Shown: positions 1-10,197 of the stretch, piece by piece | How positions within the stretch are numbered: position 1 is the first letter of the stretch | Layout of the letters: each line of letters starts with the position of its first letter | Source: Puniceicoccales bacterium | Lineage (GTDB): Bacteria > Verrucomicrobiota > Verrucomicrobiia > Opitutales > UBA953 | Reading direction: 5' to 3' | NCBI GenBank assembly: GCA_031256995.1 | Contig: JAIRPL010000047.1 | Coordinates: forward strand, 62,001-126,000 | DNA length: 64,000 nucleotides | The notes under the pieces: model-generated | Database searches by the model: none | What the model was told of the DNA's origin: nothing | Seen by the model: the letters and a program-made list of their open reading frames with translations, nothing else | Position numbers and translations under genes: made by a program

Positions 1-3000
1 CGCTTTCGCCATCCCGAGGCTGCCGTAAAATGTCCCGCGATATTGCGAGAGATTCACCTTGCCCGCGCCGTGGTGGAAATCGGCCTGCCCGAAGTGGCCG
101 CCAAGGCTGGCACCGAGAAGCATGCTGGGACCCTTGCCGCCTCTCACGTCGCCAAACTGGCTGTCCAGCCCGATGATCACGGAGCCGCTGTTGTGGTTGA
201 AGAATGGGTCGGAGGCGCCGGTGCCGTTGCGCGCAATGTTCCCCGTGCCGCGAACATGAAAATCCGGGGTTGCGCCCGCGCCGGGGCGGCCCTCCGCATC
301 CCCCCGTTTTTCGGCTCCCAGACGATAAGAAAAGCGGCTCTCCAGATGTTCGCGCAGCGATTGTGTGGAATCGTTGGCGGCGCGGTTCAGGAGGGCGGGC
401 ATGGCGCCAAAGCCGATCGGGGAGGCGGCGGCGATGGAGACGGGGTCGTAGCCCGTCGAGCCTTCGGTCATGCCCAGCAGATAGGCGGCATAGGCGTTGC
501 CCTGCCAGGCGCGGGTGGCCAGTTCGTTGACAAACTGCCCAAGCCCGTCGTGGACGTTGGCGAGGTTGTATTGGCGGGAGATGCGAACCGAACCCGTGGC
601 GGCATCCACGAGCGTGCCTTTCATGGTCGGGTCCACGAAGGCGAGGGTGGCATCGCCGGAAATGCGGATGGTGCCAGCGGTGGCGTCGCGCTCAAGGAAT
701 CCGGGGAGGATCTCGTTGTTATTCTCGAGCCATTTTGAGTCCACATAGTAGAGGATGGTGCCGCCGATCACGATGTCCGCCTCGCCAATGTTGCGCAGCC
801 TGTCGTATGTGAGGTCGGAGAGATATTTCACGCGGATCGTTCCCTCGTTTTCCAGGGGGCCGGCGAGGCTGATCGTGCCGCGCTTGCCGTTGTGCCCCGC
901 GGCAATCGTGCCCTTGTTCAGGATGGTGCCGCCGGCGGCAAGAGTGCCGTCCCCCATGACATAGCCGTGGATCTCGATGTCGCGCGCCTCAAGCCTGCCG
1001 GTGGATTCCGGCACGGCGGGGGCGGGCGTCTCGTCACCCGATTCCGGCTGCCTGCCGAGAAACAGCGCGCCGTGGAACTCGGCCTTGCCGCTTGTGGAGA
1101 GCACGGCGTTGTCGAGCGTGAGCGGATGCTCCCCGGAAGTCGACCCGGTGTTGTTCACCACGATTCCCTCCGCAAACGAAGCCGTGGTGTCCTTGAGGGA
1201 CAGGCCGACGGGGGTGGAGAGCGTCAGGCTGCCATCCGACTCGATGCGCCCGCCGCTGAACACGAGCGGGGTCTGGTTGTTGTTGAGGGAAACGGAGGCG
1301 GGGCGGACGGTTCCGTCAATCTGGACGTTGCGCGGCGCGGTTGGCACGTTCGGGTCGAATGGCGAATCGCCAAACGTGACCGAGTCGCCATCGCGAAATG
1401 TCGTGGCCACGAGGCCGTCCGAGGTTTTTCCGGACCAGTTTGCGGCGCTGGAGGCATGGCCCCACACGTCGCCCGCCTTGCCCGTCCAGGTGAGCGCCGC
1501 GGCGTCCGCCAATTCGCCGGTGGTTTCCACGATGAGGGAAAGGGTGCGGTCCTCGACGCTGGCGCCAAGGGTGAGCATGCGCGCGATGCCATCGACGCCG
1601 CGGATGCCCCTGGCACCCTCGACGCCGTCCAGCACGAGGGTCTCCGGCGCATGAAATCCGGCCTCGTCGATGGCGGCCGTGGTGGCGCTGGCATCCACAA
1701 GCCGGTGGGTGCCGTCGGCGATGTTGGCGAAGTTGGAAAGCACCAGCGTGGTGGCGTCGAGGAGCACTTTTTCGGCGCCGCCGGCAAGCGTGAGCATGGC
1801 GGCGGAGGCCGCAGGCTCGGCCACATTGCCAAGATCGAAAAGGAGTTTGCCCGTGCGATAAAGGGTGATGGTGCCCGCCTCGATGGTGTTGCCGCCAGCG
1901 ATGGAGAGGGTGGCGTCACCCGAAATGGTGAAGGTCGAGGAGGGGCCGAGGTGAAGCCCGCCCGCCGGGGCCTCGGCGGATTCATTGTCGATGGTGGCGT
2001 TGTAGGCCCCCGCGCTTGCGAGGTGGAGCTTTCCGGCGGCGAGGTCGAATTTGACGCTCGAATCCGTGCCGGCCTGCTGCGTGAAACGGCTTGCGCCGTG
2101 CAAAACCAGCTCCCCTTCCCCCAGTTTGGAGATGTTGATGACGCCCTTGAGGGCCGGGGTTTCGCCAACGGCGGCAAGCCCCGCGTGGCCGCTCATGGGA
2201 TCGCGAAGATCAAAGGTTCCCGTGGCTGTGGCGACAAACTCGAGGCTCGACGTGGCGGTGTCGCCAGCCGTCCTCGCCATGCCCGTGTTGATGTGAATCG
2301 AGTTGGGGATGGAGGTGGAGGGATCCGCCCCGGTGGTGTTGCCCGTGAAAAGGACGGTTTTTGCCGCCGAGACAATGAGGCGCGCGTTGGAGCTGTTTTC
2401 CAGATGGATCGCAGCGCCGCCCGTGGCCGCCGTGTTTTGGGTGAAAGTGGCGTCGGTGAGCGCGAGGCCGGAGCCGTTTGTGGCGTAAACCGCCCCACCC
2501 GCCGTCGCGGCGGTGTTCCGGGTGAAGGTGTTGCCCAGCTCCTTGGAGGGGTCGTCGGAGCTGGCGCGCGTGGCGGCCGTCAACGTGGCGCCTTCAAGGA
2601 ACAGCGCGCCGCCCGCCGCTGCGGATGTGTTTCCCGTGAAGGTGGAGGTTGCCAGCTGGAGGGCGGCGGTGTCGACGAGGTGGATCGCCCCGCCGCCGGA
2701 TGGTGTTTCGCCGGGGGATCCGGAGGCGGCGTTCCCGGTGAATCCCGTCCCGGAAATGACGCCCGTCGTCCCGCTCCCTGCCATGTGCAGCGCACCGCCA
2801 TTGGCGGCGGTGTTCTCGGTGAATTTGACCGCGGCGAGCGTGAGGGAGGCCCCGGAGTCGACATGAATCGCGCCGCCGGTGCCATTCGCGGTGTTCTTGG
2901 CAAACTCCACCGTGCTGTGGAACGAGAGCGTGCCCCCGCGCCCGTACACCGCGCCGCCGTGCACGGCTGTGTTTTCGGTGAAACGCGTGTTGAGCAATTC

Positions 3001-3693
3001 CAAAAGGCCGGGCTGGACGGCAAACACCGCCCCCCCCAATCCGCCCTCCTGCGGAGCTCCCGCCCCCGCCCCTTCCGGCACGCGGGCCTCGGCGGTGTTT
3101 TTGGAGAAAACCACATTCTCCAGCCGCGCAAGCGAGCCGGTCCCCTCCGCCCCGTCAGGGCCAAGGATGCGCAGGCCGCCACCGTGGGCCGAGGAGTTCT
3201 CCGTGATGGTCAACCCGCCCGTGCCTGCCGTGGAGTTGACCGGGCCGACGTGCAGGGCACTCCCCGCGGCAATCAAGATCGCCGAATCGTTGTTGCCCGA
3301 GACCACGACATTCTTGCCGGCCGTGATGCGCACGGCCCCGGAAACCGCCGCGCCATCACTTTGCGAGGGGCCGATGAAGAGGCGCTGCTCCGACGTGCCC
3401 GCCCCGGCGGCAAACGTGGCATCCTCCGTGATCAGAAGCGCCGAAAAGATGGAGGAGATGCTGACGGCGGGCGGTATGGTGCCGGAAAACCGCAGGGTTG
3501 AGAGGTTTCCATCCCACCCGGCCCCCGCAAGGTCCGCCGGCGTTTTCGACTCGAATTGCTTGATGGTGATGATGGCACCATCCACGTGGACGGGCGTGAG
3601 AGCGGCGGCGCCCAACGCGGCCGCGGCGGCGAAAAACAGGCTGGAAAACGGGCGGAACGGGGCGTGAAAGCGCATGCGGAGGCTGGGTTTCAT
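1..3693 (-). CDS. Autotransporter with Pmp-like repeats (partial, 3' end outside window)
   Basis: The frame is open from ATG at 3693 to the window edge (1231 codons). The first ~38 residues form a signal peptide with an Ala-rich core. Residues ~130-430 carry about eight repeats of the form FxxNTA...GGA(I/V/L), the two signatures (FxxN and GGAI) of chlamydial polymorphic membrane proteins, expected to form a right-handed beta-helix. Next comes a long passenger with an autotransporter-type W...NW segment, then a helical linker ([18 protein letters not shown]) and the first strands of an outer-membrane beta-barrel (e.g. [12 protein letters not shown]). Role: surface-exposed or secreted passenger exported through its own barrel (type V secretion). 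The passenger ligand is unknown. Large open frames on the opposite strand here are codon-aligned shadows. Confidence 0.88.
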   Translation of the reverse strand, partial: MKPSLRMRFHAPFRPFSSLFFAAAAALGAAALTPVHVDGAIITIKQFESKTPADLAGAGWDGNLSTLRFSGTIPPAVSISSIFSALLITEDATFAAGAGTSEQRLFIGPSQSDGAAVSGAVRITAGKNVVVSGNNDSAILIAAGSALHVGPVNSTAGTGGLTITENSSAHGGGLRILGPDGAEGTGSLARLENVVFSKNTAEARVPEGAGAGAPQEGGLGGAVFAVQPGLLELLNTRFTENTAVHGGAVYGRGGTLSFHSTVEFAKNTANGTGGAIHVDSGASLTLAAVKFTENTAANGGALHMAGSGTTGVISGTGFTGNAASGSPGETPSGGGAIHLVDTAALQLATSTFTGNTSAAAGGALFLEGATLTAATRASSDDPSKELGNTFTRNTAATAGGAVYATNGSGLALTDATFTQNTAATGGAAIHLENSSNARLIVSAAKTVLFTGNTTGADPSTSIPNSIHINTGMARTAGDTATSSLEFVATATGTFDLRDPMSGHAGLAAVGETPALKGVINISKLGEGELVLHGASRFTQQAGTDSSVKFDLAAGKLHLASAGAYNATIDNESAEAPAGGLHLGPSSTFTISGDATLSIAGGNTIEAGTITLYRTGKLLFDLGNVAEPAASAAMLTLAGGAEKVLLDATTLVLSNFANIADGTHRLVDASATTAAIDEAGFHAPETLVLDGVEGARGIRGVDGIARMLTLGASVEDRTLSLIVETTGELADAAALTWTGKAGDVWGHASSAANWSGKTSDGLVATTFRDGDSVTFGDSPFDPNVPTAPRNVQIDGTVRPASVSLNNNQTPLVFSGGRIESDGSLTLSTPVGLSLKDTTASFAEGIVVNNTGSTSGEHPLTLDNAVLSTSGKAEFHGALFLGRQPESGDETPAPAVPESTGRLEARDIEIHGYVMGDGTLAAGGTILNKGTIAAGHNGKRGTISLAGPLENEGTIRVKYLSDLTYDRLRNIGEADIVIGGTILYYVDSKWLENNNEILPGFLERDATAGTIRISGDATLAFVDPTMKGTLVDAATGSVRISRQYNLANVHDGLGQFVNELATRAWQGNAYAAYLLGMTEGSTGYDPVSIAAASPIGFGAMPALLNRAANDSTQSLREHLESRFSYRLGAEKRGDAEGRPGAGATPDFHVRGTGNIARNGTGASDPFFNHNSGSVIIGLDSQFGDVRGGKGPSMLLGASLGGHFGQADFHHGAGKVNLSQYRGTFYGSLGMAKA

Positions 3694-3886
3694 TGGAAAA
3701 AATGCTCCCCGGATAATCCGTGAAGCCCATTTTTTAAGGAAGCAAAAAAGCGGCACGCCGCCACGTTTGATGACAACCGGGCAAACCGCCCCGCCCCGTT
3801 TTCCCGCTTTCTTGACAAGCACGCCTTGGGACAATTCTTGCCAATGGACACACGAGAGCACAACAAAGCACACGGAAAAACCACAC

Positions 3887-5653
3887 ATGGCAGAAGGCTA
3901 CCAAGTAATCGCCCGCAGATGGCGCCCGCAACAGTTCGACGAAATCGTCGGGCAGGAACACATTGTCCGCACACTCAAAAACGCCATCGAGACCAACCGC
4001 ATCGGCCATGCCTATCTCTTTGTCGGCCCGCGCGGCACGGGCAAGACCACCACCGCGCGCATCTTCGCAAAAGCCCTGAACTGCACCAACGGCCCCAAGG
4101 TCGCCCCTCCGCTCGACGACCCCATCTGCCAGGCCATCGTCGCGGGCGCGTGCATGGACGTCATCGAGATTGACGCCGCGACCAACCGCAGCATCGACGA
4201 TGCCAAGACCATCCGCGACGAGTGCCAGTATGCCCCGGCCCAGTGCCAGTTCAAAATCTTCATCATAGACGAGGTCCACCAGCTCACCAAGGAGGCCTTC
4301 AACGCGCTTCTGAAAACGCTCGAGGAGCCCCCGCCCCACATCAAATTCATATTTGCCACCACCGAGGCCGACAAAGTCCTTCCCACGATCACATCCCGCT
4401 GCCAGCGATTCGAGTTTCAGGCCATCTCCGAAAAGCAGATCGCCGAGCGGCTCACCCTCATCGCCAAAACAGACGGCATCGAGGCCACCCCGGATGCCCT
4501 GCTCACGATCGCCCGCCTGGCAAAAGGCGGGATGCGCGACTCGCAATCCATCCTCGACCAAGCCATCTCATTCTGCGGAAAAAACATCACGGCGGACGAT
4601 GTCGCGAACATCTACGGCATCGCCTCCATCGAGGAAATCAAGGCGCTCTTTCAGGCCATGTCCGCCGCCGATTACAAAACCGTCGTCGCCATCTCGGACA
4701 AATTTTTCGCGGACGGACGCGACCTTGTCCGCATTCATCAGGACATCCAGACGCGCGTCCGCGAAGCCCTTCGCGCCACGATACAAAACCCCGCCGCCCC
4801 GGCCTTTTCCGACGGCGACGCCGTGCCGCCGCTCACCACGGAACAATACCTGCGGATGCTCGAAACGCTGCAGGCCGGCGAATACAGCCTGAAAAACGGA
4901 CTCTCCGAGCGCGCGAACTTCGAGGTCACGCTCTTGAAGGCCGTCGAGCAAAGCCGAAGTCGGGCCATAGACACCCTCATCAAGCAAGTCGCCGGTCTCG
5001 CAGCCAGCCTCCCCCAGGAGGCTGGCGAAAAAAAAATAGGCATCCCGCCACCGGCGGACAGCGGGGAAAATGACGGCGGAGACACCCGCCTGCCCGCCGG
5101 AAACCCGCATGGGGCGGCTGCCATCGGCGGCCTTTCCATGCCGCCCCTGCCGCGCCGCGACCCTCCACCCCCGCTGGCCATTCCGCGCCCCGCCAACGCG
5201 CCCCGCACCTCCACCTGGAACATCCCAACCGCCCCGCGCTCGCCCCTTCTTGGCGGGCATGACGCGGGCGGGGAAGTGGAGCCGGACGCCTCCCCGGGAG
5301 TTCGCAGCGTTTCCGCGCAGCCCCAGGCGCAGGCCTCCGAGGATGTCCCCCCGCTTGAGGCCATCCAAGGCGGCGACGAGTTTGATCCGGATTTCGTTGA
5401 GGGATGCGACACCCCGCCCCCCGCCCCCCTCTCTCGCGTCGCCACTCCGCCCGCCCACCCTGGCGACCCCGATTTTGATGCCGCCCTGGCCGCGACCCCC
5501 GATTTTCTCCGAAAATGCCTTGCCGACATTTACCACGCCGAATTCGTCGCCCTGCTCTCCCCTCCCAAGGGCGCAAGTCCTTCCGCCACCCCGGCCGGCC
5601 ACACATCCCCTTCGCAGTTCCCCGCTTCTGATCTTGGCGACCCTGGCCATTGA
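3887..5653 (+). CDS. dnaX: DNA polymerase III subunit gamma/tau
   Basis: 588-residue clamp-loader ATPase of the replicative polymerase. Walker A GPRGTGKT lies at residues 47-54, Walker B DEVH at 128-131, followed by the conserved LLKTLEEPP stretch and a TSRCQRF sensor motif. The zinc module looks reduced: only Cys66, Cys81 and Cys89 are seen in the usual four-cysteine region. The C-terminal third is Pro-rich and low complexity, as in many tau proteins. The start was set at [12 protein letters not shown], matching the family N-terminus; the frame is open further upstream but that part is not conserved. An internal AGGAGG plus A9 slippery signal (5016-5036) suggests a shorter gamma form of about 395 residues is also made. 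Convergent with recD2. Confidence 0.95.
   Translation: MAEGYQVIARRWRPQQFDEIVGQEHIVRTLKNAIETNRIGHAYLFVGPRGTGKTTTARIFAKALNCTNGPKVAPPLDDPICQAIVAGACMDVIEIDAATNRSIDDAKTIRDECQYAPAQCQFKIFIIDEVHQLTKEAFNALLKTLEEPPPHIKFIFATTEADKVLPTITSRCQRFEFQAISEKQIAERLTLIAKTDGIEATPDALLTIARLAKGGMRDSQSILDQAISFCGKNITADDVANIYGIASIEEIKALFQAMSAADYKTVVAISDKFFADGRDLVRIHQDIQTRVREALRATIQNPAAPAFSDGDAVPPLTTEQYLRMLETLQAGEYSLKNGLSERANFEVTLLKAVEQSRSRAIDTLIKQVAGLAASLPQEAGEKKIGIPPPADSGENDGGDTRLPAGNPHGAAAIGGLSMPPLPRRDPPPPLAIPRPANAPRTSTWNIPTAPRSPLLGGHDAGGEVEPDASPGVRSVSAQPQAQASEDVPPLEAIQGGDEFDPDFVEGCDTPPPAPLSRVATPPAHPGDPDFDAALAATPDFLRKCLADIYHAEFVALLSPPKGASPSATPAGHTSPSQFPASDLGDPGH
5016..5036 (+). promoter_or_regulatory. dnaX slippage signal: internal AGGAGG and A9 run
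   Basis: Inside dnaX an AGGAGG (5016-5021) is followed after 6 bases by nine A (5028-5036), read in frame as E-K-K-I. A -1 shift on the A run gives 12 new codons and a TGA at 5071-5073, for a product of about 395 residues that keeps the ATPase core and loses the tau tail. A +1 shift meets TAG at once (5037-5039). E. coli dnaX uses a Shine-Dalgarno-like stimulator upstream of A-AAA-AAG, and Thermus dnaX uses an A9 run with transcriptional slippage. Both elements occur here together. Confidence 0.7.
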
Positions 5654-5778
5654 GCCATTTCCACGCCTCCCCCCGCCAACCGCTCCACGGCCCATTTTCG
5701 ACGCCCCGGCGGGCCACATTTTTTCCACGCCAGCCCGGATGCCGCGCCGCAATCCAAGGCGGGATCCGCTCCGAAAAT

Positions 5779-8061
5779 TCAGCACTTCCCCAGGATTTTC
5801 CCCAGACGGAACGGGAGCAGGGTGTGACGCCGGAGGGATTCGGCATTGCGCACGGCGAGCGTGTAGGCGGCAGGATCCCCGACAAGAATGACCCGTTTTC
5901 GCCCCCGTGTGATGGCGGTGTAAATCAGGTTGCGTTGGAGCATCAGGAAGTGGGCTTTCACGAGGGGGATGACAACCGTGTCAAACTCGCTGCCTTGGGA
6001 TTTGTGAATGGTGATGGCATAGGCGAGCTGAAGCTCATCCTGCTCGGCGCGGTCGTAATCGGCGGTGGCGGCGTCAAATTCGGCGGAAAGGACGCCCGTC
6101 TCGGGATGGATGGCGCGGACGCGGCCCAAATCGCCGTTAAAGACGCCCTTGTCGTAATTGTTCCGGGTCTGGATGACCTTGTCCCCAGGCTCAAGGCGCG
6201 AATGGGCGGGCACGCCGGCCGCACCCGCCCTGGAAGCCCTGTCCGGCCCTCCCGCCGTGGCGGCATGCGATTTCCCCAAGGCAAGCTGCAAGGCCGCGTT
6301 GATGGACTGAACGCCGGCGATGCCCTTGTGCATTGGCGCAAGCACTTCGATGTCGCGGAATGGATCAAGCTTGTGATTCGCCGGCAAAAGGTCGCCGCAG
6401 AGCCGGACCACGGTTTCGAGACAACCCCCGGCATCGGGAACGGGGAGAAACTGGATCTCGGCCCCAGGGTCATAGGCGGTGTTTGTCGCCGGAAGCACGG
6501 GATTTCCCTGAAGAATGTTGTGCGCGGTGGCAACAATCTGGCTGCGGGCGCCCTGCCGATGAATCGCGGTGAGGGTTGTCACGGGGATGCGCCCGCAGGT
6601 GGCGAGGTCTTGCAGCACATTGCCCGGCCCGACACTGGGGAGCTGGTGTGTGTCGCCAACAAGAAGGACATGGGCATTGGCGGGCACCGCGCACAAAAGG
6701 GCGCCGGCAAGGCGGTTGTCCAGCATGCTTGCCTCATCGACGACAAGGATCCCGGCCGAGATCGGATTTTCCTCGTTGTGGTGGAAACGATGCGCCTCGG
6801 GTTCGTATTTGAGAAGCCGGTGAATGGTGGAAGCTTGCAAACGGGTGGTTTCCGCCATGCGCTGGGCGGCGCGCCCGGTGGGGGCGGCGAGCACAATCCG
6901 GACCTTTTTTGCGACAAGAATGGCCGTCAAGGCGGACAGGATGGTGGTTTTTCCAGTGCCGGGACCGCCGGTGAGAATGGTGAATTTGTTGGCGAGGGCG
7001 GATCGGATGGCGTCCACCTGGGCGGGCGCGAAAGCAAATCCCGCCCTGTCCTGCGCCCAGGCGATCGCGCGTTCGACTTGGATGGGCGGGAAGGCGCTGG
7101 GGGCGGCGAGCAGCCGTTCGACAGCCGCGGCGATCTGCTCCTCGGCCCGGGCCTGCCTCGGGGATTGCAGGCTGCCGTCCGGCCCCGCCTCAAGCCGCCC
7201 TTTCCCGACAAGAAGATCAAGAACGGAGGCCACCTTCTCCGAGGCGACCTCAAGAACCTCCATCGCGCGGGCGAGCAAGGCGCCGGGCATGACCGCGGTG
7301 TGCCCATCCTCCTCCAACTCCTTGTGCGCGTGCATGATGCCAGCCTCAATGCGCGCCGCCCCCTCCGTGGGGAGGCCGAGATTGCGCGCAATGCGGTCGG
7401 CGGTGCGAAAACCAATGCCATCGATCTCGCGGGCGATTTTATACGGCTCGTTTTCGAGAAGCATCTTCGCAAACGGGCCGTATTGGCGTATGATCCGCAG
7501 GCATTGCGAGGTGGAGACGCCATGGGCGTGCAGAAAAACCATCACATCGCGCGTGGCGCTCTGGTCCTCCCAAGCCTTCTTGATCTCGACCGCCCGTTTG
7601 GCGCCGATACCCGGCACTTCGCGCAGGCGGGCAGATTGCGTGGAAATGACTTCGAGGGTTTTTTCGCCGAATTTATCCACGATTTTTCTGGCATAGGTTT
7701 TGCCGATGCCGGGGACGAGGCCGCTGCCGAGGTACTTGCGGATGCCATGCACGCTGGATGGCAGGCGGGCCTTGAATGAGCGCACCTTGAACTGCGCCCC
7801 ATGCTCGCGATGGAACGCCCAGACACCCGCAAGCTCGAGCGTCTCGCCACACCGCACACCGGGAAGCACGCCGGTGATGATCACCGGCGCCGGCAAAGGC
7901 GCGTCACGGGAGGGCGGGTCGGGGCACAGCTCGCCTATCGTGTAATGATTTTCCTCGTTGAAAAAAATGATCCGCTCCAGGACACCCGCGAGGGTCTCCA
8001 CCGCAGGCTGCGCCGGCAGGCGCGCGGCGGCAGAACCCGGTTCTGGATGCGGCAGGTTCAC
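5779..8061 (-). CDS. recD2: RecD2-type ATP-dependent DNA helicase
   Basis: 760 residues, the usual size for the RecD2/RecD-like family that works without RecBC. The N-terminal part has tandem helix-hairpin-helix motifs (PGIGKTYARKIV near residue 115, PGIGAKRAVEI near 150). The superfamily 1B helicase core has Walker A GGPGTGKTT near 361-369, a DEASMLD Walker B, and the C-terminal ITIHKSQGSEF (motif V) and TAITRGRK (motif VI) segments. The start is a GTG whose bases overlap the stop of the PiT gene (GTGA), so translation is probably coupled to the phosphate transporter upstream. Expected role: 5'-3' unwinding in DNA repair or recombination. Confidence 0.93.
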   Translation of the reverse strand: MNLPHPEPGSAAARLPAQPAVETLAGVLERIIFFNEENHYTIGELCPDPPSRDAPLPAPVIITGVLPGVRCGETLELAGVWAFHREHGAQFKVRSFKARLPSSVHGIRKYLGSGLVPGIGKTYARKIVDKFGEKTLEVISTQSARLREVPGIGAKRAVEIKKAWEDQSATRDVMVFLHAHGVSTSQCLRIIRQYGPFAKMLLENEPYKIAREIDGIGFRTADRIARNLGLPTEGAARIEAGIMHAHKELEEDGHTAVMPGALLARAMEVLEVASEKVASVLDLLVGKGRLEAGPDGSLQSPRQARAEEQIAAAVERLLAAPSAFPPIQVERAIAWAQDRAGFAFAPAQVDAIRSALANKFTILTGGPGTGKTTILSALTAILVAKKVRIVLAAPTGRAAQRMAETTRLQASTIHRLLKYEPEAHRFHHNEENPISAGILVVDEASMLDNRLAGALLCAVPANAHVLLVGDTHQLPSVGPGNVLQDLATCGRIPVTTLTAIHRQGARSQIVATAHNILQGNPVLPATNTAYDPGAEIQFLPVPDAGGCLETVVRLCGDLLPANHKLDPFRDIEVLAPMHKGIAGVQSINAALQLALGKSHAATAGGPDRASRAGAAGVPAHSRLEPGDKVIQTRNNYDKGVFNGDLGRVRAIHPETGVLSAEFDAATADYDRAEQDELQLAYAITIHKSQGSEFDTVVIPLVKAHFLMLQRNLIYTAITRGRKRVILVGDPAAYTLAVRNAESLRRHTLLPFRLGKILGKC

Positions 8062-9272
8062 GGTGCTGGGGAAGCGGCAACAGAGGGGGTGGCGGACCGG
8101 GGTTTCAATGGCCCCGCAGGCCGTTCTTTCTCATTCCCGGCATTTTTTTCACTGGATTTCGCCGCCGGCGGCACGCCCACATCCCCCACCCGTGTGGCGG
8201 GGGAGCCAAGGGAGACAACCTGAAACGCGCCATAGCCGATGGCCGCCGTGGCAGGCAAGGTGAGCACCCAGGCCCAGACAATCCGCCCGACAATCCCCCA
8301 CTTCACGGCGCTAAAACGCTTCGTTGCCCCGACGCCCATGATGGAGGTGGAGATGACATGCGTGGTCGAAAGCGGGATGCCCAGCGCACTCGCGCCTTGG
8401 ATGACAAGGCCGGCGCTGGTTTCGGCCGCAAAACCATGAACAGGCTGCAACCTCACCATCTTGTGACCCATCGTGCGGATGATGCGCCAGCCGCCGCCAG
8501 CCGTGCCTGCCGCGATGGTCACCGCGCACAAGATTTGCACCCAGCGCGGCACATGCCCCATTTCGTCAATGCGCAAAAAGGAGAGAAAACCCGGCAAACC
8601 CTCAAAAAAATTACCGTTTGTCCCGGCAAAGAGGGCAAGTGTGACGATCCCCATCGTCTTCTGGGCATCATTCATGCCATGGCTGAGTCCCATGCCGGCG
8701 GCGGAAATGATCTGCAACTTCCCGAACACGCGTTGCACATGCATCGGGCGGCGCTTGCGCACAAGAAACGTGAGCACGAGCATGAAAAACGCGCCAAGCA
8801 TCATGCCAAACAGCGGCGAAAGCAGCATTGGTTGAATGAGTTTGGGCCAGAGGCCGACGTGTTTTCCAACGCCGTTTTCAACAACCACCGCGTTCCAAAT
8901 CAACGAACCCCAGTCGAGGTTTGTGTTGGCCAGCACGGCGCCGCACAGCCCGCCGATGAGCGCATGACTGGAACTGGAGGGAATGCCGGCAACCCAGGTC
9001 ACCAAGCCCCAGACCACGCTTGCCAGCAATGCCGCGAAAATGACCTCCATCGTCACGGCATCCGTGTTCACGTACCCGGTTTGGATCGTCTTCGCAACCT
9101 GCACGCCGAGCATCGCGCCCACCAGATTCATGCCCGCGGCAAGCAAGATCGCCGTCCGCGGCGTGAGCACTTTGGTCGAGACGACCGTGGCGATGGCATT
9201 GGCGGCATCATGAAAACCGTTGATGTACTCAAATACCAGCGCGGCAAAAAGAACGAGAAATATCAGTGTCAT
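8058..9272 (-). CDS. pit: PiT family inorganic phosphate transporter
   Basis: 404-residue integral membrane protein of the PiT (PHO4) family, which imports phosphate with a cation. The N-terminal repeat has FEYINGFHDAANAIATVVST and the C-terminal half has GLSHGMNDAQKTMG, the paired GFHDAANA/GxxHGxNDAQ signatures. The second repeat continues with STTHVISTSIMGVG. The start was placed at MTLIFLVLF because the open frame upstream encodes a non-conserved Arg/Cys-rich stretch. About 45 C-terminal residues are polar, Pro/Ala-rich and probably cytosolic. It lies between a DUF47 gene (71 bases upstream) and recD2 (4-base overlap). Confidence 0.94.
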   Translation of the reverse strand: MTLIFLVLFAALVFEYINGFHDAANAIATVVSTKVLTPRTAILLAAGMNLVGAMLGVQVAKTIQTGYVNTDAVTMEVIFAALLASVVWGLVTWVAGIPSSSSHALIGGLCGAVLANTNLDWGSLIWNAVVVENGVGKHVGLWPKLIQPMLLSPLFGMMLGAFFMLVLTFLVRKRRPMHVQRVFGKLQIISAAGMGLSHGMNDAQKTMGIVTLALFAGTNGNFFEGLPGFLSFLRIDEMGHVPRWVQILCAVTIAAGTAGGGWRIIRTMGHKMVRLQPVHGFAAETSAGLVIQGASALGIPLSTTHVISTSIMGVGATKRFSAVKWGIVGRIVWAWVLTLPATAAIGYGAFQVVSLGSPATRVGDVGVPPAAKSSEKNAGNEKERPAGPLKPRSATPSVAASPAP

Positions 9273-9343
9273 GCGTGAAAGGGGAATTCCAAGGTCGGGA
9301 GAAATCCGTGACGGACGGGCGGCACAAAGGCAGGCCGCGCGCC

Positions 9344-9985
9344 TCAGGCATATTTGAGAGCCACTTGAAACACGACCTTCCCGGCGTCGCGACACAGGTC
9401 GATGGAGCGCTCAAGGTACTCATAAATGTCCGACATGATGAAAACCTCCTTCGCATCGGCGCCACCAAGATAAAGGTCGCGCAGGACACCCGCCATGAGC
9501 TTGTCCGCATCCCCCTCCACCGATTGGAGGTTTTCGTACGCCGCCTGGATTTTTTCCACCTCGGAGATTTTCCGCAGCAGGCCGGTCATGCGGATCACGA
9601 TGGCCGTGGCCTCCTCGAGCATTTGCAGCTGTTTCGCGACATGCGGATTAGTGAAACGCTCGGGGCTGATCGCAATCCGCCCGCCAATCTTGCCCGTCAT
9701 CTTCGGGATCTTGTAAAGGGCGTTGGCCAATGCCTCGATGTCCTCGCGCTCAATGGGCGTGACAAAGGTGGCGCACAACGCGCGCGTGATCTCCTGCGCG
9801 ATGCGCTTGTCCTTGCGCCGGGACTCGTCAAGCTCGGCGAGCACCGTGTCGAAATTCGGCTGCCCTATCGCCGAGTGGAGGCTCCGCAGAATCCTCACGC
9901 TCGTGTGCGCCTGCTGCGCGCTGGCTTCAAGCAAGGTGAAGAAGCGCTCGTCGCGTCCAAGTAATCGTTTGATGAATGCCAGCAT
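9344..9985 (-). CDS. DUF47 (PhoU-like) family protein
   Basis: 213 residues, all helical, with no signal or membrane segment. It begins MLAFIKRLLGRDERFFTLLEASAQQ and contains the segment FVTPIEREDIEALANALYKI, typical of DUF47 proteins, which resemble PhoU. Members are usually encoded next to PiT transporters and are thought to control them; here the pit gene follows 71 bases downstream on the same strand. The start was set at the internal ATG matching the family N-terminus; the frame runs about 34 codons further upstream without conserved features. Confidence 0.9.
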   Translation of the reverse strand: MLAFIKRLLGRDERFFTLLEASAQQAHTSVRILRSLHSAIGQPNFDTVLAELDESRRKDKRIAQEITRALCATFVTPIEREDIEALANALYKIPKMTGKIGGRIAISPERFTNPHVAKQLQMLEEATAIVIRMTGLLRKISEVEKIQAAYENLQSVEGDADKLMAGVLRDLYLGGADAKEVFIMSDIYEYLERSIDLCRDAGKVVFQVALKYA

Positions 9986-10197
9986 GGAGAAGAAGGCCCG
10001 CAGGTTGCCGTCCCGGAACGCACCGTGCAAGGCGGAACGCACCCGCCGAAAACAGAAGAAAACGAGCGCCCCGCCGCGCCCCTTCACCCGGTGTCCTCAT
10101 GCAACAGGCACATTCGCAAGCAAGAATCGGGCCAAACCGGCCCAAAAAACTTGCCGCAGAGTCATCCGGACGGTTTAACGTCGCCCACGGAAAAACG

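Noticed and set aside
892-3501. Open frame of 869 codons on the plus strand
   Set aside because: It is codon-aligned antisense to the autotransporter. Its translation has no recognisable motif, whereas the minus frame has clear repeats, linker and barrel.
5650-7779. Open frame of 709 codons on plus, opposite recD2
   Set aside because: Shadow of recD2 caused by high GC; the minus strand carries all helicase motifs.
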